A DNA stretch of 17,642 bases from JBDZVM01 sp040255675 (GTDB lineage: Bacteria; Actinomycetota; Actinomycetes; Acidothermales; Acidothermaceae): assembly GCA_040255675.1 (NCBI GenBank), contig JBDZVM010000061.1, positions 1 through 17,642 on the forward strand, read 5' to 3'. Shown here in pieces: positions 1 to 5,372 of the stretch. The position numbers and the translations under genes were made by a program. Each line of letters starts with the position of its first letter. Within the stretch, counting starts at the first letter, position 1. The notes under the pieces were generated by a model. That model worked only from the letters and a program-made list of their open reading frames with translations, was not told where the DNA came from and made no database searches.

Positions 1-117
1 CCATGCTGGACTGTCGCCGCCGTCGCCGCCCGGCACCGGACGGCTAGGCGGCTTCGGTCGGCCAGCCAGCCGGCGCTCCAGTTCCGACCACGGAATCGGC
101 GGATTACCCCAGCCCAT
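1..117 (-). CDS. dnaE2: Error-prone DNA polymerase DnaE2 (N-terminal fragment)
   Basis: Only the first 39 codons lie in the window; the gene continues past the left edge. DnaE2 (ImuC) is a C-family DNA polymerase alpha subunit that performs SOS-induced translesion synthesis with ImuA and ImuB. The visible residues read MGWGNPPIPWSELERRL, then a proline-rich stretch, then GGDGGDSPAW. The opening MGW-NPP-PWSELE and the GDGGDSPAW block are hallmarks of DnaE2 N-termini just before the PHP domain. The frame is intact to the edge. ATG at 115-117 is chosen because the family begins at MGW; upstream the frame is open only to a stop near 181. The gene follows imuB by about 100 nt on the same strand, so it is probably the third gene of the imuA-imuB-dnaE2 operon. 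Identity is strong from context plus motif, although the catalytic domains are outside the window. Confidence 0.88.
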   Translation of the reverse strand, partial: MGWGNPPIPWSELERRLAGRPKPPSRPVPGGDGGDSPAW

Positions 118-218
118 GACCCCGCTGCCCCGAGTCGTCAAAAATCCGCGACGTTTGCTGTTGCTGAGCCACAGCGAACGTCAGGAATTTCATCGGCCAG
201 CCGCGAAACGTTGGGCCG

Positions 219-1799
219 CTAGTCATAGCAGGCCTCCACCGACCAGCGGCCCGAGTCGAAGCTGAGCAGCCAGCCCGCGCCGTCCGAGGTAGTGACTTGA
301 AAACGGGCACATCGGCAAGCCGCGCGCGAATCCCACCAGCGGACGTCGACCGGCCACGGCCCGGCCCAGCCGACGATCTCGACAGCCGAATTGCCTTCGA
401 CCCGCAACCATCGCGGTTCGGCTGTCACGCCGAGCCGATCGCTCACTTCAACCAACGAACCATCACAAGCAGTGACCAATGCTGGCCGGGACGCCGGGAA
501 AACAGTGGCTGGCGACGGCGACGGCAACGTCCCTGGCCACGGGCACGAATCGCCTGGCAAGGTCTCGCGCGGCTCGCCCCAGGGAACCAGTCGCACCCGC
601 TCGGTGACGTCGCGCCCGCCACCGACAACGGCTGTCGCCACGGCATCGGGACCGAGCAAGCCTTGCACTCGGGCCAACGCTCGTTCGACGCGCTCGATGT
701 CGTCGACTCCGGAAGAATCGCTACCCCATAGGGAAAGTTGCCGACCGTGGTCGGGCACCACGTCGTCGGGCACCAGCCGCAACAACACCATGCCGCCGGT
801 CGGCCGCCCGTCGTGCGAGCGAATCGAACCAGACAGCCAACCGTCGAGTTGCCAGCGGGTGCGATCGGCAATCGCGGACGCCGAAAACCCCGCGGTCGAA
901 ATGCCGCCGTGCCGCCAACTTCGCACGAGCTGCTCGCCGCTTTCGGTGCGCGCTTCGATGCTGATGCGGATGCACGCGAGCCCTCTCGTCGACAACCGTT
1001 CATGCAATTGCTCGGCGAGCGTCTTGGCCACGAACGTCGCGGTGTCGACGCGGTCGATCGGCGGGTCGAGGGTCATCTCGGCCACGAGATCGGGGGGCGC
1101 GCTTCGGGCGGACGGCGGCCGCGCCTCGAACCCGTGTGCCAGATCGTGCGCGTAAGCGGCGTCGGGGCCGAATCGAGCGAGGACGTCGGCTCGCGGCAGT
1201 AAAGCGAAATCACCGAGAGTGCGGACGCCAAGGCGTATCAACAAGTCGGTGAGCTCGGGTCGGTCGAGCACTGAAATAGGCTGCGGCGCAAGGAAATTCG
1301 CGGATTCTCCGGGCGGTACCACCTGGGCGTGATGGGCGGCCCTGATAGCCGCGAAGATGCCGTCGGCCAGACCTAGCTGCACGTCATGCCCGGTCTCGTC
1401 GGCGACGGTCGTAGAGACTTTCGCTAGTAACGGCAATTCACCCTTGTAGTAGCGTGCGGCTCCCCGCGCGGCGACCACGACGAGGCCGGGCCGCACGATC
1501 TCGATGCCGGGCACCAGCGCCTCGACGGATTCGGCGACCGGTTCGAACACGCGGGCGTCTCGGCTCGAATCGTCGGGATAGACGGTCAGCTCAGGGCAGC
1601 GTGACGCGGCCTCGCGTCGGCGTTGCCCGCGGCGCACGCCTTCGAGTCGAGCCGCTGCCGAGCAGGCGAAAATCCGGCCGGCGCGCACGACGGCACCCGG
1701 TGATTCAGCATTCCCACCTGCCGCGATCACCGGCCAATCGGGGCACCACACTGCCAGCGTGCGAACCGCCTTCTTAGCGACCGTCTTGTTCCCCGTCAT
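219..1799 (-). CDS. imuB: ImuB, Y-family polymerase-like mutasome adaptor
   Basis: A 526-aa protein related to Y-family DNA polymerases but of the ImuB type, which serves as a hub that recruits DnaE2 to the beta clamp rather than as an active polymerase. The N-terminus carries the ImuB signature LAVWCPDWPV (residues 15-24), which replaces the metal-binding DxD motif of active Y-family enzymes. The second acidic motif is likewise replaced, by ARGAARYYKGE (about 111-121). A clamp-binding-like motif QLSLWG lies at residues 354-359. The C-terminal region (about 465-526) is the Trp/Cys-rich tail usual in actinobacterial ImuB. Start ATG 1797-1799, 15 nt after the imuA stop; no strong ribosome binding site is visible, so coupling with imuA is likely. 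By homology to mycobacterial Rv3394c it is needed for damage-induced mutagenesis. Confidence 0.93.
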   Translation of the reverse strand: MTGNKTVAKKAVRTLAVWCPDWPVIAAGGNAESPGAVVRAGRIFACSAAARLEGVRRGQRRREAASRCPELTVYPDDSSRDARVFEPVAESVEALVPGIEIVRPGLVVVAARGAARYYKGELPLLAKVSTTVADETGHDVQLGLADGIFAAIRAAHHAQVVPPGESANFLAPQPISVLDRPELTDLLIRLGVRTLGDFALLPRADVLARFGPDAAYAHDLAHGFEARPPSARSAPPDLVAEMTLDPPIDRVDTATFVAKTLAEQLHERLSTRGLACIRISIEARTESGEQLVRSWRHGGISTAGFSASAIADRTRWQLDGWLSGSIRSHDGRPTGGMVLLRLVPDDVVPDHGRQLSLWGSDSSGVDDIERVERALARVQGLLGPDAVATAVVGGGRDVTERVRLVPWGEPRETLPGDSCPWPGTLPSPSPATVFPASRPALVTACDGSLVEVSDRLGVTAEPRWLRVEGNSAVEIVGWAGPWPVDVRWWDSRAACRCARFQVTTSDGAGWLLSFDSGRWSVEACYD

Positions 1800-1814
1800 G
1801 ACACACCGGCCCGC

Positions 1815-2525
1815 TCATACCGCGCTTTTACTCGCCACGCCACGAGCGACCGCTGTGCCGTCGATGCCAGGCAGCAAGAGGTTCGCCGCGTGCGGACGAG
1901 CCGCCGCGCCTCGCCCCATCGCTCGCACTTCGACCTCACGCGCGCGCAGATAACCGTGGCCGGCGCCTAACCCTTGCCAGCGCTGCCGCGTGACCGCGAG
2001 GTTGATCTGCGCGCCCTCCCAGGCGGCAGTGACCAGCAACACCGCGGACCGCTCTCGCGCCCTGGCGGTCAGCCGCCGCATGTCGCCCTGGCTCGCCCGC
2101 GCCGGAGGATGGACGACCACCAGGTCGAACGCTTCGAGCAGGCTGGCCGTCACCGTTGCCCACTGCTCCCCCGGCCGCTCGACCCGGACGAACCGCTCGA
2201 GCGCCACTCCGGCCTCGGCCGCTGCCGCGCTGCCAAGCAACGGTGACCCCACCTCGGCACACCAGCCGGGCGCCCGCGAAACTTCGGCCACGAGAGCCAA
2301 GACCAGGGACGACGATCCGCTGACTGTGATCGTCGAACCTCGGCGAAGCCCCCCGCCAGGGAAAAGCGGCGCCAGTACAGGAGGAATCGGCGCCACGGCG
2401 TCGTCCGGACCGACGCCGTTGAGCCCGCCGGTCAACGTAGCGACGCCGACGCTCTCGAGAAGATCGGGTAGATCAGGCAGATCAGGCAGAGCCGAGGCTT
2501 GGAGCATCTGCCCAGTATCGAACAT
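1815..2525 (-). CDS. imuA: ImuA-like RecA-fold mutasome protein
   Basis: A 236-aa protein at the head of the SOS mutagenesis operon, matching actinobacterial ImuA' (Rv3395c-like) in size, position and a RecA-like core. Residues 54-75 (LFPGGGLRRGSTITVSG and following) sit where the Walker A loop would be, but the canonical GKT is absent (SGSSSL instead), so ATP binding is doubtful. A beta strand followed by VVVHPP (136-141) resembles a degenerate Walker B region. The N-terminus contains a triple LPD repeat (residues 13-21). The ATG at 2523-2525 lies inside the LexA box and has TACGTT seven nt upstream, which suggests a leaderless mRNA beginning at this codon. A second ATG at 2505-2507 (codon 7) has no better ribosome site. 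Role in the mutasome is known from mycobacteria; biochemical activity is unclear. Confidence 0.85.
   Translation of the reverse strand: MFDTGQMLQASALPDLPDLPDLLESVGVATLTGGLNGVGPDDAVAPIPPVLAPLFPGGGLRRGSTITVSGSSSLVLALVAEVSRAPGWCAEVGSPLLGSAAAAEAGVALERFVRVERPGEQWATVTASLLEAFDLVVVHPPARASQGDMRRLTARARERSAVLLVTAAWEGAQINLAVTRQRWQGLGAGHGYLRAREVEVRAMGRGAAARPHAANLLLPGIDGTAVARGVASKSAV
2462..2488 (-). repeat. Three tandem 9-bp units in imuA encoding (LPD)3
   Basis: Three consecutive 9-nt units at 2462-2470, 2471-2479 and 2480-2488. The last two are identical (GATCAGGCA on the plus strand) and the first differs at two positions. On the coding strand they give LPD-LPD-LPD near the ImuA N-terminus. The unit length keeps frame, so copy number could vary between strains without breaking the gene. 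Confidence 0.8.
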
Positions 2526-2533
2526 ACGTTCGA
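2518..2533. promoter_or_regulatory. LexA (SOS) box over the imuA start
   Basis: The 16-bp site TCGAAC-ATAC-GTTCGA matches the actinobacterial/Gram-positive LexA operator (CGAAC-N4-GTTCG) with both arms perfect. It overlaps the imuA start codon (2523-2525) and abuts the putative imuA -10 at 2533-2538. LexA bound here would block the imuA promoter, explaining SOS control of the imuA-imuB-dnaE2 operon. It lies just upstream of the divergent vapBC promoter region. Confidence 0.9.
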
Positions 2534-2538
2534 ACGTA
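2533..2538 (-). promoter_or_regulatory. Putative leaderless -10 (TACGTT) of imuA
   Basis: On the minus strand TACGTT (TANNNT type) lies 7 nt before the imuA ATG. This places the predicted transcription start at, or within a base or two of, the ATG. No Shine-Dalgarno is present. The -35 region is not convincing. Confidence 0.45.
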
Positions 2539-2555
2539 GCAATTCGAATCGCATG

Positions 2556-2573
2556 CCTTACGCTGATGTAAGG
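2556..2573. promoter_or_regulatory. Inverted repeat, probable VapB/VapBC operator
   Basis: CCTTAC (2556-2561), a 6-nt spacer, and GTAAGG (2568-2573) form a perfect 6-bp inverted repeat 25 nt before vapB. The left arm contains a TANNNT hexamer (TACGCT, 2559-2564) that could be the vapB -10. Type II antitoxins usually autorepress through such palindromes over their own promoter, so this is the natural operator candidate. A second possible -10 (TATAAA, 2580-2585) would leave almost no leader. Confidence 0.55.
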
Positions 2574-2597
2574 AGAAGTTATAAAAGTAGGAGCATC

Positions 2598-2846
2598 ATG
2601 CCGACATCAACCGTCACGAGCAAAGGCCAGATCACCATCCCGGCAAGGGTTCGAAAAGAACTTGGGTTAGAGCCGGGGTCTCGGATCGACTTCGTCAAGA
2701 CTGCCGACGGCGTCTACGAACTCGTACCCGCCACTCAAAGCATCACTTCGCTGAAGGGGTTCGTCACCGCTCCGACCACACCGATCACGCTGGCCGAGAT
2801 CGACGACGCCATCGCGGCCGCCGCCATCGACCGGAACACCCGGTGA
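2598..2846 (+). CDS. vapB: VapB-type antitoxin, AbrB/SpoVT fold
   Basis: An 82-aa antitoxin. Its N-terminal swapped-hairpin AbrB DNA-binding domain is evident from TVTSKGQITIPARVRKELGL (residues 5-24), the classic signature, followed by PGSRIDFVKTADGVYELVP. The C-terminal half (about 45-82), with TLAEIDDAIAAAA, is the toxin-binding segment seen in AbrB-type VapB proteins. Start ATG 2598-2600 is chosen over upstream in-frame ATGs because it has GTAGGAG 4-5 nt upstream and because the family begins directly before this motif. The stop overlaps the vapC GTG by 4 nt (GTGA), so the two are translationally coupled. It neutralises the PIN-domain toxin and probably autoregulates through the inverted repeat upstream. 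Confidence 0.92.
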   Translation: MPTSTVTSKGQITIPARVRKELGLEPGSRIDFVKTADGVYELVPATQSITSLKGFVTAPTTPITLAEIDDAIAAAAIDRNTR

Positions 2847-3232
2847 TCGGCCTCGACACCAACGTTTTGGTCCGCTACATCACCCAAGACGATCCTGTAC
2901 AGGCCGCGCGGGCGACCCAAGTGATCGAATCGCTTGACGAAACCCGTCGCGGATTCATCAGCATCGTCGTCTTAATCGAGTTGCACTGGGTGCTGCGACG
3001 CGCATACCAGGTCAGCGCGCGCGACGCGGTCGTCGTCGTCCGCACGCTCCTCAACGCCAAAGAATTGTCAGTGCAGCACGCCGACGCAGTGCGCCGAGCG
3101 CTGGCCCGTTCGAACGACGATGCCGACTTTTCCGACGCGCTCATCGGTGAGTTCGGCGAACTCGCCGGTTGCGACTACACCGCCACATTCGACGAACGCG
3201 CTTCGAAGATGCGAGGTATGCGTCTCCTCTAG
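2843..3232 (+). CDS. vapC: VapC-type PIN-domain toxin (ribonuclease)
   Basis: A 129-aa PIN-domain protein. The family cleaves RNA (often tRNA or rRNA) with Mg2+ held by conserved acidic residues. These are visible as D5 (GLDTNVLVRY), E46 (VLIELHWVL), D95 and D98 (DADFSDAL) and D117 (TATFDERA). The length is normal and all catalytic positions are present, so the toxin appears intact. Translation begins at GTG 2843, which overlaps the vapB stop. The LDTNVLVRY start and the LHWVLRRAY segment place it near VapC subgroups that pair with AbrB-type antitoxins, as here. The RNA target cannot be read from the sequence. Confidence 0.92.
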   Translation: MIGLDTNVLVRYITQDDPVQAARATQVIESLDETRRGFISIVVLIELHWVLRRAYQVSARDAVVVVRTLLNAKELSVQHADAVRRALARSNDDADFSDALIGEFGELAGCDYTATFDERASKMRGMRLL

Positions 3233-3255
3233 CCAGCCGAAATCGCCACTGTGAC

Positions 3256-3270
3256 GCGGTCGAAAACCGC
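3256..3270 (+). terminator. Short hairpin after vapC, weak terminator candidate
   Basis: GCGGT (3256-3260) and ACCGC (3266-3270) pair around a CGAAA loop between vapC and the next gene. There is no T-tract, so it would be at most a weak or factor-dependent terminator. Confidence 0.2.
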
Positions 3271-3277
3271 CGCGTAC

Positions 3278-3283
3278 TACGAT
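3278..3283 (+). promoter_or_regulatory. Putative leaderless -10 (TACGAT) of the YbaK-like gene
   Basis: TACGAT lies 8 nt before the ATG at 3292, with no Shine-Dalgarno between them. The spacing fits a transcript that starts at the ATG. The -35 is not clear. Confidence 0.45.
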
Positions 3284-3291
3284 CGAGCGCG

Positions 3292-3798
3292 ATGAGCGAC
3301 GATCTTCAGACCCCACAAGCCCTTCACCGAAACGTCGTCCGCGTGCGGCAGGCGCTGGCCGACGCGGGCGCCACCGGCCAAGTGCGCACCCTTGACGATT
3401 CGGCGCGCACGGCGGCTGAAGCGGCGTCCGCTCTCGGCGTTGGCATCGGGCAGATCGCGAACAGCCTGGTTTTCGCGGCCGACGGCGAGCCGCTGCTCGT
3501 CATGACCAGCGGCCGGCACCGGGTCGACACCGCCAAGGTGGCCGCGATCGTCACCGCCGGCAAGGTGAAGCGGGCCGACGCTGATTTTGTTCGTGAGCAC
3601 ACGGGTTTCCCGATCGGCGCGGTTCCGCCGCTCGCGCATCCAAGACCGCTGCGCACTCTGGTCGACACCGCGCTCGCCGACTACGACGTCGTCTGGGCCG
3701 CGGCCGGCCACACGCACGCGGTCTTCGCGACGTCGTTCGACGAGTTGGTGCGGATGACAGGCGGCACGCCCGCCGACGTCGGCGCCGACTCAGCCTGA
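3292..3798 (+). CDS. YbaK/EbsC-family aminoacyl-tRNA deacylase-like protein
   Basis: A 168-aa protein covering one YbaK/EbsC (ProX-like) trans-editing domain. The family hydrolyses mischarged aminoacyl-tRNA, chiefly Cys-tRNA(Pro). Recognisable segments are QIANSLVFAADGEPLLVMTS (54-73), a typical strand-loop-strand core; HRVDTAKVAA (76-85); the GFPIGAVPP loop (105-113); and AAGHTHAVFATS (137-148). In E. coli YbaK a lysine in the first core strand is important for catalysis; here the corresponding stretch reads IANSLVF with no lysine, so activity may differ. Start ATG 3292 is preferred over the longer frame beginning at 3169, which overlaps vapC and lacks homology. It follows vapC by about 60 nt and probably has its own promoter. 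Confidence 0.82.
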   Translation: MSDDLQTPQALHRNVVRVRQALADAGATGQVRTLDDSARTAAEAASALGVGIGQIANSLVFAADGEPLLVMTSGRHRVDTAKVAAIVTAGKVKRADADFVREHTGFPIGAVPPLAHPRPLRTLVDTALADYDVVWAAAGHTHAVFATSFDELVRMTGGTPADVGADSA

Positions 3799-3822
3799 CC
3801 GCACGACCGCCCACCAGGCACA

Positions 3823-4026
3823 ATGGCTGCTATGTCAAGCAACGAGCCCGCTGATCCTCCCGCCGACAAGAGCACGGACGACGAGATGCGCCGCCGCTAC
3901 CTCGAAGCGCTGGAGCGAAAGCGTTCCGGTGGCCCCGGAGGCAACAATCCGCACGGCCCCTCGAGATCATCGGCGCCGACCAGCAACGACAAGCGACAGC
4001 GCACGTTCCGCCGCAAGTCCGGCTGA
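3823..4026 (+). CDS. DUF5302-like small protein
   Basis: A 67-aa hydrophilic protein (64 aa if translation begins at ATG 3832). It has a charged helix, DDEMRRRYLEALERKRSG, a disordered Gly/Pro/Ser middle, and a basic tail ending QRTFRRKSG. The helix plus the terminal RRKSG resembles the actinobacterial DUF5302 family, whose function is unknown. It has no signal peptide or membrane segment. AGG at 3815-3817 favours the 3823 start; CACAAT nine nt before 3832 would suit a leaderless start at the second ATG. The gene is convergent with the FAD oxidoreductase, with only 8 nt between the two stops. Confidence 0.72.
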   Translation: MAAMSSNEPADPPADKSTDDEMRRRYLEALERKRSGGPGGNNPHGPSRSSAPTSNDKRQRTFRRKSG

Positions 4027-4034
4027 CGATTCAT

Positions 4035-5255
4035 CTACACATTCAGCTGATCGCCCGTCGACGCGAACATGCGCGCGACGTTTTCCGCCGCGAAGAACTC
4101 CGCGGGCGAGGTCACTCCGGCGTTGACCCGGACGAAAGCATCCATCGATCCTTGGTTCACATGCACCGCCCACAGCAGCTGCTGGAGATCGGGTGGCGGT
4201 GGTTCGAGCGTCGCCAGTTCGCACGTCAACTCGTACATCGGCAACACCTTTGAATCTCGCGCGGATTGGTAGTCGCCCAGCGCCGCATCGAACGGGCGCG
4301 AACCCGACAGCCACTGGTCGAGTGCGGATGAACACAACTCCGCGTCGCGAAACGCATCTTGAATCCCTTGCGCCGTGATGAAGTCTTTGTTGTATCCGGC
4401 GTCGCCAACAAGTGCCCATCCGGCACCGAACGGTCTGTGAAAGTAGTTTTCGACCGCAGTGCCGACGAAGCGGTCTTCGCGTTTGGCTTTGCCCAGGAGC
4501 GTCGCGAATTCCGGTACCAATCCCAACGTTTCGAGATACGTGCCTTCGATGTCGTCGCGGTGCGCGGCAAACTCCACGTACGGCCAGCCGACGATCACCA
4601 ATGTCAGATCGTCATGCGTCGGCCAGGCCGCGAAACCACGGTAAGGCCGCACGTAGGTTTCGAACCGGCGCACCGGCAAGCCACTCCAGTACGTGTAGTA
4701 CGACATGAGCAGCGGCGGCTTCTCGTGGTATCGCGGCGGTCTCACCGCACGAGCAACATGAGAGTGACGGCCGTCGGCTCCAACGACGACGCGCGCGTGT
4801 TCCGTGCCGGTGGGACCGCCCTTGCCGTGGCCGCGAATACCGACGACGCGGTCGCCCTCGACGACGACGTCCTCAACCGTGTAGCCCTCCCGAACCTCCA
4901 CGCCGGAGGCCGCGGCCGCATCAACCAGCAGTTTGTCGAGCACGGTGCGGCGAGGTGCGTAGGCGACGGCGTCGTCACCTACGCCAGCGACACCCGAAAT
5001 CGCGAATGCACCGAAGTCGAACAGGTATGACTCGATCGGTGGGCAACCGGTCGCGACGAGCGCGTCGAGCAGCCCCCACCTGCGCAACGCCGCGATACCC
5101 GGCGGGTGGATCAGATGCGTCGAGACAGTGTCACTGGGAAAGGTTGCCCGATCGACGAGCAATACACGGTAGCCCCGACGAGCTAGCAACATCGCGGTAG
5201 GAGCGCCCGCGCAGCGGGCACCGACCACGATCGTGTCGTAACGGTTCGCAGCCAT
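4035..5255 (-). CDS. FAD-dependent oxidoreductase (geranylgeranyl-reductase/monooxygenase-like)
   Basis: A 406-aa flavoprotein of the PHBH/geranylgeranyl-reductase superfamily. An N-terminal Rossmann motif TIVVGARCAGAPTAMLLARR (8-27) with D35 ending strand 2 binds the ADP part of FAD. GADGRHS (159-165) and ALVGDAGYNKDFITAQGIQD (281-300) are the other two FAD-binding fingerprints; GD is the flavin/ribityl contact. No signal peptide or transmembrane helix is seen, so it is cytosolic. Start ATG 5253-5255 has a perfect AGGAGG at 5262-5267, 6 nt away. It lies downstream of a LuxR-type regulator in the same orientation, with an inverted repeat in the gap. Such enzymes hydroxylate, epoxidise or reduce lipids and aromatics; the substrate cannot be deduced. 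Confidence 0.85.
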   Translation of the reverse strand: MAANRYDTIVVGARCAGAPTAMLLARRGYRVLLVDRATFPSDTVSTHLIHPPGIAALRRWGLLDALVATGCPPIESYLFDFGAFAISGVAGVGDDAVAYAPRRTVLDKLLVDAAAASGVEVREGYTVEDVVVEGDRVVGIRGHGKGGPTGTEHARVVVGADGRHSHVARAVRPPRYHEKPPLLMSYYTYWSGLPVRRFETYVRPYRGFAAWPTHDDLTLVIVGWPYVEFAAHRDDIEGTYLETLGLVPEFATLLGKAKREDRFVGTAVENYFHRPFGAGWALVGDAGYNKDFITAQGIQDAFRDAELCSSALDQWLSGSRPFDAALGDYQSARDSKVLPMYELTCELATLEPPPPDLQQLLWAVHVNQGSMDAFVRVNAGVTSPAEFFAAENVARMFASTGDQLNV

Positions 5256-5340
5256 CGCACGCCTCCTCGCGTCCTTGACGTGACGCTAGAGACGGACGGC
5301 GGTGAGCTCATCGCCCGTACGTACCAACTGCGGCCCATGA

Positions 5341-5362
5341 GCGTGGTCGTTTCGTACCACGC
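5341..5362. promoter_or_regulatory. 7+7 bp inverted repeat upstream of the FAD oxidoreductase gene
   Basis: GCGTGGT (5341-5347), an 8-nt spacer, and ACCACGC (5356-5362) form a perfect inverted repeat. It sits in the 117-nt gap between the luxR-type gene stop and the oxidoreductase start. Its size and spacing suit a dimeric regulator, and the adjacent LuxR protein is the obvious candidate. No T-run follows on either strand, so a simple terminator is less likely. Confidence 0.5.
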
Positions 5363-5372
5363 AGGCGGAGTG

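Noticed and set aside
1..118. Possible frameshift in the dnaE2 N-terminus
   Set aside because: A first reading with an extra CTGG gave a premature stop. Recounting bases 56-80 shows only two CTGG copies, and the frame is intact to the window edge.
104..310. Minus-strand 68-codon frame between imuB and dnaE2
   Set aside because: It overlaps the imuB 3' end in another frame and has no recognisable features. The true downstream gene is dnaE2, starting at 117.
2499..2597. N-terminal extension of vapB to upstream ATGs
   Set aside because: The extension runs through the LexA box and operator, has no homology, and the ATG at 2598 has a good ribosome site directly before the AbrB motif.
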